Positions 55,378 through 64,000 of a DNA stretch of 64,000 nt are shown piece by piece. Position 1 is the first letter of the stretch, and the number at the start of each line of letters is the position of its first letter. The stretch is taken from NCBI GenBank assembly GCA_029204225.1, contig CM055095.1, positions 63,394,523 to 63,458,522 on the forward strand, in the 5' to 3' direction. Position numbers and translations under genes: made by a program. The notes beneath the pieces are model-generated. The model saw only the letters and a program-made list of their open reading frames with translations, was not told where the DNA came from and made no database searches. This DNA is from Diphasiastrum complanatum (lineage: Eukaryota; Streptophyta; Lycopodiopsida; Lycopodiales; Lycopodiaceae).

Positions 55378-56800
55378 ACCATTTCACATCAAAGATGAAG
55401 TATTTTTCATTACTTCCATAGTCGACCTCATAAATATGTGGCATTTGAAGGTGACAAGAAGGTGATCTACACGGCCGATGATGGTGAGTGTGCAATCAAA
55501 GGGATTGGCACAATTCCTATTTCCCTCTACTAATAGGAATGCGAATTTGAAGGATATTTTGTTCATTCCATCTATTACTAGGTGTAAGTCAAATTCTTGA
55601 CAAGGGATTCAAAGTGGAGTTTGTCGGTGATGCTTGTTTGATCAAGAAAGAGGACGAATTGATTGCAAAAGAGAAGAGGCAAGGTAAATTGTTCAAACTT
55701 GATGCTTGTGTTGCTGCTAACCAGGTTGGATGTTGGCACAAGAGATTGGGGCATCTCAACTACAAGTCATTGGAGGTGATGGCAAAGAGGGATGGAAGTG
55801 TGCCGACATAGTCTAGGTCACCTGAAATGATGTTCGTGTTGTTTGCACTAGATTAACTCTCCTGTTGAAAGTTTGCCATTATGCCACAATCAAATGTGCA
55901 TCTTTTGGTGCCAATGCCCTCAACACGAAAGTGATATCTGTATGCCCACATGGCATTGTATGTTTTGTACTGGCACAACATATCTTGAAAATTTAACACA
56001 ACATATCTTGAACATTTTAGAGTTTAAGATTTAGAACTAGAAAAACTAGAATAAACAAATTTATATCACCCTTTTTGAATTAAAACATTACTTACCTGCC
56101 ATGAACAATTGCGAGCGAATTCTCACTCTTGTCTTGTCACGTGTTCACCATTTTTCGTTGTTTTTTGAGAGTATCATAGATCCATTCACATGTACATCGA
56201 GAAGATAATTGTTACAAATAGCAGGGCGTATTCTTTTTGTATTGCCATGTCTTTTTTAATGTCCCTAGTCAAAAATGAGTTTTGTAAATACCTGACAATT
56301 GATGCTAATTTGTACAAAGTACCTCGTAGATTGTCTCCTAAGCAACCTCGAATAGCAATCAGAAGACTGAATTGCAACATCTTTAGAGGTTTGCAGCAAT
56401 CCACTAGCTTCTTCTATTTGTTTCATTCTTTGTTCCCTCATTTGTATCAAGATTTTTCTTCGCTTGGTTAATACAGATGGATCAAGGCCATGTAATGGCA
56501 TTCAATGGTGTGTCTAAACAAACCAACAAAGAATGTGTCATCTAAACGAGTCAATGGCTACCTAGTTATCCTAATATTAAAAAATAATAATAAATGCAAC
56601 AAATGCGTTAGCTTTTAAAGCAAACCTCAATCTCTTCTGGATTTGATATTTGACCATCCGCACTACTTCCATCCTTCCACAGGTGATCATTGACAGTGTG
56701 TCTTTGATGCACCACTTGCCCGTCGCATCTAACACAGGTGCACCACATTCGTTCTTGATAATAATTGGCCTTCAAAAAATTGTAAATACGTTGTTTCTTG
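55375..56800 (-). pseudogene. Second, TNP2-less CACTA transposase remnant
   Basis: Minus strand, from the right: a transposase-associated domain (about 56770-56625: WCTCVRCDG, HLWKDG), then MPLHGLDPSVLTKR (56501), a positively charged stretch, then directly DUF4216: WAYRYHFRVEG and TFDCGIMANFQQES (about 55940-55865), and after an insert HIYEVDYGSNEKYF with FDVKW (55450-55377). Compared with 33548-44300 the whole TNP2 and DUF4218 part is missing. A 350-bp copia fragment (55460-55808) is inserted inside DUF4216. This is a defective derivative of the same CACTA family. Confidence 0.82.
55460..55811 (+). pseudogene. Copia protease-to-pre-integrase fragment inside CACTA exon
   Basis: Plus strand: IYTADDGECAIKGIGTIPI-like sequence, a short deletion, VEFVGDACLIKKEDELIAKE, then CWHKRLGHLNYKSLEVM. 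It resembles elements E and F at that position. Neither LTRs nor a clear target duplication flank it, so it was probably inserted as filler during break repair. Confidence 0.75.
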
Positions 56801-57289
56801 CAAAAATCAATAATAGTTAACTTGCAAAAATATTATTGTAGAATATGGTATATTGACTTCATATAAAACTTACATTATTGACATTTTTGCCCTCATCACT
56901 AGATTCTCCATCTGATAAGCTACACAAACATCCATCAAAACATTCAATTTCTAGTAAAGTATTTCAAATGTGCAAGACAATTTTTTTCATAAGAATATTT
57001 GTTCTTTTGATTGATTAAGTATCTGTTAAGCAAGATGAGTGTTCATTACACGTGGAGGCATTGTAGGCAGATTCTACACTGTAGAATCTGATACTGTTTC
57101 TTTCTTGTTACAGCATTTATATTCTGCCTATCACCAGGGACTGTGGGCATGTCTTAGTGTTTATCTTGCTTATTACCATGTCCAGATTAGACAGAAAGAT
57201 TCTCAGGGTTGTAGTATAGTTCAACCTGTCAAGGATACTCAGATTACGAACACTCTTGAACTCTTGAAATCTTTTGCAATCATTCTACC
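56801..57289. other. No gene recognised
   Basis: AT-rich sequence that may include the 5' part of the second CACTA remnant, then a short unassigned open frame (57039-57362). No CACTA terminus was found. Confidence 0.4.
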
Positions 57290-57742
57290 ATGCAAGCACA
57301 CCAAGAATGCCCAAAAACAACTCTTCTTGAAACACGGTTGGGCATTACTATGGCACTTATAAACAGAATGCTAGCAATTCATCGAGGAGGGCAGAGATCT
57401 TCTGCTGGAGAATTTTCAAGAGATCATGCACTGGGGCACTATTCGAAATCCTTCAAAAATAATGAGATAAGTGTTGCCCATTCAAAGTTTCATCAACATG
57501 GTGAAACTATGTTTATGGCAATCAAGGCACTGTCTCATTTTCTTGGAGGACATAATCTCAATACGGTGCATAAAATAATTTTTGTAAAGAAAACTATTGC
57601 GGTTAAAATTTTAGGATATGGAACAGTGAATTCCATGTTCAGATCATCTCATTTTGTAGTGTATGCTGCTTATGTTGATCTGAGTAAGCATGAAAACTAT
57701 GAGCTATTGGATCCATACGAAAAAAAAAAAATTGTTGCATGA
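57290..57742 (+). CDS. Hypothetical protein fragment, unknown
   Basis: A 150-codon open frame with a fairly protein-like composition: GITMALINRMLAIHRGG, HGETMFMAIKALSHFLGG, HKIIFVKKTIAVKILG and SHFVVYAAYVDLSKHENY, ending KKKIVA over a poly-A-rich run. The order small basic helix, long amphipathic helix, then a beta-strand-like IIFV faintly recalls a macro domain, but the signature residues are not present and I do not assign it. It lies between the second CACTA remnant and element A2, and shows none of the TE motifs seen elsewhere, so a captured or residual host gene fragment is possible. Confidence 0.3.
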   Translation: MQAHQECPKTTLLETRLGITMALINRMLAIHRGGQRSSAGEFSRDHALGHYSKSFKNNEISVAHSKFHQHGETMFMAIKALSHFLGGHNLNTVHKIIFVKKTIAVKILGYGTVNSMFRSSHFVVYAAYVDLSKHENYELLDPYEKKKIVA

Positions 57743-58109
57743 TTCTAAGTTGCAACTTTCATTGGAAAAAATATCGGAAGCAGATTAGATACTGCTGAAT
57801 TGTACTTTGTAAATTTTAATTTAATATACAAAATCTTATTGTGTGTCTATAGCCTATTGGCTTGTATAAATTTGCATGCTTTTTGAAATTTTTTATAATC
57901 CGTCGATTTTGTATTATGACGAATTTGGATTCTTCTGTAAAACCATTGAAAAAGTTGCAGTATATAGCTATTTTTTGTGCTAGTCCCGCGATGTTGTGTA
58001 CTTTTATGAAATGCCGCTCTTGCTTGCCAATGAGATTTTTCCATTCCTTGCGATGAACATATGCTAAGACTTTCACTATTTCTTGCAAAGAATGTCAAAT
58101 GATGTCGTA
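57743..58109. other. No gene recognised
   Basis: AT-rich flank of element A2. A 90-codon minus-strand open frame (57816-58088) is lysine-rich and matches nothing I recognise. Confidence 0.4.
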
Positions 58110-60619
58110 ATATGTGTGAAAAATGCAAAAATAAGTTTGGTAGAGGCCAAAAATCTTGTATATAGATAACCACACATGTGTGGAGCCTGTTCTCATGTGT
58201 GAAACTAGTGTACTTCTCATGTACCATAATCATATATGTTGTACATATGATTTAATTCAAGTTCTAGTGGCTAAAATGGCCAAAAACTAGTTTTCTAGAC
58301 ATATGACACATGACATCAATCTATTGATTGCATGAGCCACATACTTTGGTTAGGTGTCATATCCCATGTGTAGAGGACAGATCATACGTGTGGAATAAGC
58401 TGAAGTAGGCAAATTTTGACTTCTAGAAGATTTCCAAGTAGATCTCCATATAGAAGGAAAATGGACCAAAAGTGCTCAAAATAGACGGTTTTGTCCAAGT
58501 GTCAATTTTACATAATGAATCATCATATGACAAAGAACCTTTACACATGTGGGATCAGAGGGATGATCGGTACCACGAGCTCTCACTTATTGTATATATA
58601 GAACCACATTTGGCCATAATCATTGTGAGACACCAATCTTGCTTTTGGAAGCAATTTTGAGTGATTCTCTCCATTTGTATACATTTGTTTTGATTGTTTT
58701 GAGGTTCTATCAATGTGTACTTGATTTTTAGGTTGGAGTCCGTACTCAGAAAATGTTTCACACGTGTGAAACCAGAAATTACACCTACCTTCAATTAATG
58801 ATTGTTTTTGTTAGGATTTTGTGTCTAGAATTGATCTAGATTGATCTTAATCTCAAGTGGATTGATAGATCAAGTAATCTGACAATCAATCCCTCTTGAG
58901 GATCAAATTAGGATCCACTCTTGGTCCTTTTTGTACTTTTTGCACATGGTATCAGAGCCTAGTACAAGAGGTTTTGTTGAAATTGATAGGGTTAATCCAA
59001 ATCAAAGCCAAAATTAGCAGCTTTTGGAAACTAGTCAAATTTTGTGTAGCGAGTTGGATTTGATAGCTATCCTCAAAATTTTTGGTCCAGATCTTGTTGT
59101 GGACTGTAGGAACTCTTTTCACACGTGTGAGTCCATACAGCTCCGATTTTGACTCAGAAATTTCAAACATTTGTAGAATTTGACTCACATACCCAATTTG
59201 AGTGATTTTTAGTGCAAAAGCAAGCATTTTCTATAGTAAACTAATCCCTTGATTAGTTCTTGGATTAGAGCAGCCAAAAAATTAAAATTGAAGCTTGAAC
59301 TAGGTGCATTAATTGATCATCTTTGAGTTTTTTAGTGCATGTTGAAGTTGAGAGTGATTTTGCCAAAAATCATAGATTAAGGAGTGATATGCAACGTGAA
59401 AGGATGAAATCCATTGTACCATCACTCTAGACTTGTTCAAGAGTGATAGAGTCAAGTTTAGAAGCATCAATTTGCTAGAAAACATCCTTGGATCTGTCCT
59501 CCAAGTGAAACATTTGAGAGTTTCTAGTGCATATAGAGCATCTATGCAAATCTTTTGTAGAATTTGACATAGATTGGCTTAAATTGAGAGTTCTAGAAAA
59601 GAGATTGAGATCAAAGTCACATTGTTCAAACCTACTCAATTTGTTTGAGTGATTGTAAGGTTTGAAAAGAGTCATTAAGGTGTCTATGACAAATGTGTAG
59701 AGAGAGATTCAATTTTCTAAGAGTTTCTCTGTGAAGGGCAAGATATAGAAGCTCATTTTGTGTTGTTATTGGTGGAGAGTTTGTCTCTTCCTAAGTGATC
59801 AAATCTTTCTAAGTGGCATTAGCTCTTTGAAGCACAATATCTTAGTGAGAAAAATCACAACTTTTGATTTTGAATTTCATTCCAGTCTTAAAAAGTAGAG
59901 TAATTGGTGGAATCCAATAGGAGTGATTGAATTCAATTTGTTGAGATAAAATTGACATAGTATGTATGAAACTCAAATTAGTTCTATTCAACTTTCTTTG
60001 TGAGAGTGTAAAAGTCAATTTGTGATTCCATTTGATGTCTAGAATGAGTAGGAGTCCATATCTGAGTATTCATGCATGGTTGAGATCTTTGTGAATCTCT
60101 AGTTGTCTAATTTTTAAGCTTTGTGAAAAATTGGTGGTATAGTTTGTTTTCAAATCAAATCGAATTCATTTTAAATCTCAAGAGTGAGATTATTTGGGTC
60201 AAGGTGAGTCCAAAAGAAGTGATTAAGTTTGATTTTCAGGTGTTTGAAACAAAACCCATCTTTTGTTCAAGAATCTCAAGTGTTGAGAGAACTAGTCAAG
60301 TGAAAAGGAAAATCTAGGTGTCAAATCTTTTCATATCCATTTCAACTTTCAAAAGAAAGAGTCATTGGTATTTGATGAGTCCAATAAGAGAGTGGATCTA
60401 ATTTCTTTAGTTATTTGATTCAAAGATTGTGTGCTTTTGTCTTAATGATCAAAGCAAAGTTTCCAAGTGACTAGTCATTAATGTGAAGATTGATTCTTAG
60501 GTTTGTGAGCTAGATCTTTTGTAGGTCCTTCTAGATTGTTGAAGATGTTCAAATCTAGTCTCTTGAGAGTCACAAATTACAATTGTAGAGTCATATCACA
60601 GGTTTTTATTCACATAGCA

Positions 60620-61700
60620 TCAATAGGTGGCATTCTATTGAAGGAAAGAAAGGATCCTAAGTGCAACCTTTGTGTCAAGGAAGGATATTTTTCCTCAAGA
60701 TGCTACAAAAGAAGACCAATCCATCCAAGAAGAACCAAAGCAAGGGGGGCGAGGAGAAGGATGGAGCTTCAAGTTAGAAATGCAAATGCAAGAAGGACAA
60801 GTCCAAGGAAAGGTGTTTCCTTTGTGGAAAGGTGAATGAGGCTTGGAGTCTCACAAGGACTTGCAAGATTTGTCTTCAAGAGTCCATCACAACACATGTC
60901 AAATCTTTTAAAAATTTTCATTTGGAAGTGCATTGTTTGGTTCAAGATACAAAGATAGATGTCACTTTCATGAAAGTGACTTGGATTTATTTTATGTCCT
61001 TGGAAAGTATTTTGCTTGGAACTTTAGATAAGTTCAAACTTATTGTTATGATCCAAGAGAAATCAATCAAGAATAAGGAACAGCAATCACAAAATGAAAA
61101 TAGTTTCATTTATGCTATCATGTCAACTTATGAAGAACCATTTTGCTTTGAAGAAATTTTTGTATCTCAAAGGTGGATTAAGGCAATACTAGTTGAGTGT
61201 GATGCCTTAAAAGATAGCAAAATATATTTTCCTTGTAAGCTTACATTAGTTATGAAGTCAAGGAGATAAAAATATCTTCATAATGTAGGATCTTTTGGTT
61301 TCAATAAGATCATGAATGATGTGTTCATAAAGATGAAAATTGTAAGTTTTCAATCTTAAAGACAAGTTGTAAACTTTTTATGAGAATAAGTGAAGCATCC
61401 AAAGTGGACACTTATATCCATAAGCAAGTAGTTAGCCTTATTGAGATGGAAATACCTTTTGATTTCAATATTGAAAAAATCATGCCAAGTTGTGGTGATT
61501 TTTGGACTTATGTTTCTAGCATAAGTAATATTGATAATCATAGGAAGTGCATATTGAATGGTCATACTTGTTGTGATCATGATGAGACATAGAGGACTCG
61601 GATTTCCATAAAAAAGGAGCACCATGAAGAGGATCTTAAGGAGTCATCTCAAGGTTTAAATGTGCCAAGGATTGAGGAGGAGAAGCCTTCTCAAGGTTCA
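60620..61700 (+). pseudogene. Gag-knuckle and RT-derived protein of A2, first module
   Basis: A knuckle region near 60660 (CNLCVKEGYFSSRCYK, a near-complete CCHC where A1 has a stop) is followed, after a stop at 60778, by an open frame at 60832-61269 that matches A1 (SLTRTCKICLQES; FCFEEIFVSQRWIKAILVECDAL). Stops at 61269 and a short frameshift near 61330 separate it from ISEASKVDTYIHKQ and IPSCGDFW-like codons up to about 61592. It corresponds to 28640-29640 of A1 and is more broken. Confidence 0.6.
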
Positions 61701-61715
61701 AGTGTGCCAAGGATT

Positions 61716-62360
61716 TGTGAAAGATTCAACTAGTTTCATTTTGCAATATTTCCATATTTGGCATATTGAGGCCAAAACTTGTTTTAGACTTAGAGGTTGA
61801 CTTTTCAAAGTTCATTAGTCTAAATTTCATTTGAATAAACACTTTTTGAAAGTGTGGGAGAGATATAATGCAAGTTTGAGTAGATTCAATTTGAATAAGT
61901 TGGGTACATTGAATCTAGACCCAAAATTGGTAGGGTTAGCATTTTGGTGGAAAAGCCAAGTGGCCAAATAGGGTTTGGACCTGTTATAAAAGGATGTAAC
62001 TCATGGAAAGAGTAATCTTCTCTCTTCTCTATCTCATTTCATGCTTATACATGGTTCTCTTGGGTTCTACTATCCATTGGTGCACTATCTTGGTGATTGC
62101 TTGCAATTCTATGTGTAGAATGATCTATATTTGTTATTTTTGGATCCACACGTGTGAAATACAGTATCTTGCTGATTTTGTATGGACAGCAACAGTGCAT
62201 AATCATTTCATTCAAGTTTGATCAAGTTCTATTAGTGTTTTCATCTCAAATTGTGTGTAGATGCTGATTTTTCTACATTGGTGAGATTGGTAGTGTATTT
62301 CTCTTTCTAACCAAAGATCATTCAAGTAGATTGGATCTTAAGGATCTGAAATCTTTCACA
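61716..62360 (+). mobile_element. Solo E-family LTR with target duplication
   Basis: 645 bp, TGTGAAAGATTC...ATCTTTCACA, flanked by the perfect 5-bp duplication ggatt (61711-61715 and 62361-62365) and with no primer site or coding sequence. This is the product of LTR-LTR recombination of a full E element that had inserted in A2. It matches 11691-12340 throughout and has cacacgtgtg at 62147-62156. Confidence 0.95.
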
Positions 62361-62365
62361 GGATT

Positions 62366-63136
62366 GAGGAGGAAAGACCTTCTCAAATTGTGCTTCCAAA
62401 AAGAAACTCAAGAAATATGATTGAGTCCATGTGGCTCACATTTCAAGGGAAAGAGGAGCATATCTCATGTGCTATACATCACATACTTATTTCTCTTATG
62501 TCATTTGATAAATCAATTTGCTTTAGTGAGATCATTGCATCTCAAAATTGGAATAAAGCCATACTAGTTGAGTATGAAGTCTCTCTTGAGAACATAGATG
62601 ATGTTCTTAAAAGGTTGAAATTGATTTTAAATCAACAAGAATGCAAATGGTTATTTTATCAAATATATGCTCTTAAGTCATGTAAGAGCAAAAGTGATTT
62701 GTTCACTCATAGTTTGAAAATTGGTATTGAGGTAAATTGTAAACTCTTTATGAGAGTAAGTGAATCATCTTCTAAAGACACTTATCTCCATAATGAAGTA
62801 TTTAGCCTCATTGGATCTGAGATTAGCATGGTAAACAAGCATGAAGATATGATGCAAACACTTTGTTATTATAGCATGCATAGTCTTGCCAATTTGGATG
62901 AGTCTAATTCTCTAGATCGTGGTAACATGATGTTAGATCTTTGTGATCCTAATAAATCAAGAATAAATCTTTATTTTCTCATGAAGGAGCATGGACATGA
63001 AGAAGGAGCAAGCCTCAAGGTTAAGCATCTACATGAAAATTGGAAGGAATCAATTTTGGAGGTGCTAGGATGGTGCAAAGCTCTCAAGCTCACCAAAGAT
63101 GTCAACATCAAAGAAGCACTATCATGGATATGGTGA
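62366..63136 (+). CDS. Second RT-derived module of element A2
   Basis: Once the solo LTR and one copy of its target duplication are disregarded, this frame continues the first module (RIEEERPSQ...). It is open to 63136. Residues around 62500-62830 repeat the first module with strong divergence: ICFSEIIASQNWNKAILVEYE against FCFEEIFVSQRWIKAILVECD, and CKLFMRVSESSSKDTYLHNE against CKLLMRISEASKVDTYIHKQ. ECKWLF corresponds to the GCKWVFK motif of copia RVT_2, so both modules appear to derive from the RT N-terminus. The C-terminal part (LHENWKESILEVLGWCKALK) is shared with A1 at 29770-29830. No catalytic residues remain; any role would be structural or regulatory. Confidence 0.5.
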   Translation, partial: EEERPSQIVLPKRNSRNMIESMWLTFQGKEEHISCAIHHILISLMSFDKSICFSEIIASQNWNKAILVEYEVSLENIDDVLKRLKLILNQQECKWLFYQIYALKSCKSKSDLFTHSLKIGIEVNCKLFMRVSESSSKDTYLHNEVFSLIGSEISMVNKHEDMMQTLCYYSMHSLANLDESNSLDRGNMMLDLCDPNKSRINLYFLMKEHGHEEGASLKVKHLHENWKESILEVLGWCKALKLTKDVNIKEALSWIW

Positions 63137-63268
63137 TTTCAGATCAACATCAAGCTCATTGGCTGATCTTCACACCTTTTGAACCAGCAAAGACCAATTC
63201 AGCCCATGTTCAAGATCATCATGTTTTCCATCAAGCTAGATTTACCAAGCTAGATTTTTGAGGAGGAG

Positions 63269-64000
63269 TGTGAAAAATGCAAAAATAAGCTTGGTAGAGG
63301 CCAAAAATCTTGTATATAGATAAACACACATGTGTGGAGCCTGTTCCCACATGTGAAACTAGTGTACTTGTCATGTACCATAATCATATATGTTATACAT
63401 ATGATTTAATTCAAGTTCTAGTGGCTAAAATGGCCAAAAACTAGTTTTCTAGACATATGACACATGGCATCAATCTATTGATTGCATGAGCCACATCCTT
63501 TGGTTAGGTGTCATATCCCATGTGTAGAGGACAGATCACATGTGTGAAATAAGCTGACGTAGGCGAATTTTGACTTATAGAAGATTTCCAAGTAGATCTC
63601 TATATAGAAGGAAAATGGACCAAAAGTGCTCAAAATAGAAGGTTTTATCCAAGTGTCAGTTGTGCATGATGAATCATCTTCACACATGTGGGATCAGAGG
63701 GATGATCAGTACCATGAGCTCCCACTTATTGTATATATAGAGCCACATTTGTCCATAATCATTGTGAGACACCAATCTTGGCTTTGGAAGCAATTTTGAG
63801 TGATTCTCTCCATTTGTCTACATTTCTTTTGATTGTTTTGAGGTTCTATCAATGTGTACTTGATTTTCAAGTTGGAGACCGTACTCAGACAGTGTTTCAC
63901 ACGTGTGAAACTAGAAAGTATACCTACCTTCAATTAATGATTGTTTTTGTTAGGATTTTGTGTCTAGAATTGATCTAGATTGATCTTAATCTCAAGCAGA
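63269..64000 (+). repeat. 3' LTR of element A2, cut by window end
   Basis: Begins TGTGAAAAATGC after the purine tract and matches 58115-58860; ttcacacgtgtgaa is at 63896-63909. Confidence 0.9.

Larger units (their letters stand above)
58115..64000 (+). mobile_element. Non-autonomous copia-type element A2 (3' end off window)
   Basis: 5' LTR 58115-58946 (832 bp, TGTGAAAAATGC...TTTTTGCACA), primer site tggtatcagagcc 58947-58959, polypurine tract aggaggag before the 3' LTR at 63269, which is cut by the window end after 732 bp. The candidate target duplication is atatg (58110-58114); its partner is off the window. The interior parallels A1 and likewise lacks protease, integrase, YVDD and RNase H. 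It holds an extra coding module (62366-63136) and an inserted solo LTR. Confidence 0.92.

Noticed and set aside
57205-57220. ttgtagta as the inverted CACTA terminus
   Set aside because: It reads ttgtagtatag rather than ttgtagtg and has no subterminal CGACGT repeats beside it.
57290-57742. Macro-domain protein
   Set aside because: Only a vague helix/strand resemblance; the glycine-rich ligand-binding loops of macro domains are not visible.

Overview
The window is a repeat-dense stretch of a land-plant nuclear genome. The evidence is the set of families present: plant Ty1/copia LTR retrotransposons with initiator-Met tRNA primer sites, a Ty3/gypsy-type gag, and a CACTA (En/Spm) transposon with the plant-specific TNP2, DUF4218, DUF4216 and transposase-associated domains. 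I cannot place the clade from sequence alone. I found no convincing single-copy host gene, no tRNA or rRNA gene and no CRISPR array. Family letters (A-F, H, J, K, G) are labels used only in this report.

Left part (1-19.4 kb). An apparently intact copia pol (F, 5' end off the window) with its 3' LTR sits inside the 5' LTR of an older, decayed copia (E). E's gag/protease is followed by about 5.2 kb of foreign low-homology sequence, then a piece of its integrase fused to a fragment of another copia. A second E-type LTR plus primer site and leader follows, then degraded copia scraps, an AT-rich stretch without recognised genes, and a minus-strand copia RT/RNase H remnant with its LTR (H).

Middle (19.4-32.7 kb). 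A 5'-truncated but nearly full-length copia gag-pol (B2) is joined directly to an LTR fragment of another family (D). It is followed by minus-strand gag/leader remnants (C) and a complete 4.75 kb non-autonomous copia derivative (A1) with a perfect 5-bp target duplication. Two D LTRs then lie head to head as a large inverted repeat.

CACTA region (32.7-50.3 kb). A CACTA element inserted in a D LTR carries a broken TNP2-type transposase gene. Its exons can be followed across three later insertions: a 1.3 kb mini-copia (J), a 6.2 kb copia (B1, LTRs about 99% identical, target duplication atata, three nonsense codons), and a 5.3 kb non-autonomous element (K, LTRs about 99% identical, target duplication gtagc) that encodes only an uninterrupted gag-protease protein. 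This nesting gives a readable insertion order.

Right part (50.3-64 kb). Microsatellites, a second copy of an unclassified repeat (G), another D LTR with an RNase H fused in frame to an unrelated glutamine-rich coiled-coil-like sequence, a TNP2-less relative of the CACTA gene, and a second A element (A2, running off the window) holding a solo LTR with perfect target duplication.

Nothing here is clearly a new cellular system. The most unusual signals are the gag-only K element with a hairpin-repeat leader, the A family with its duplicated RT-derived protein and a 721-bp identical block between otherwise diverged copies, and a perfect palindrome centred on CACGTG recurring in or next to many different LTR families.
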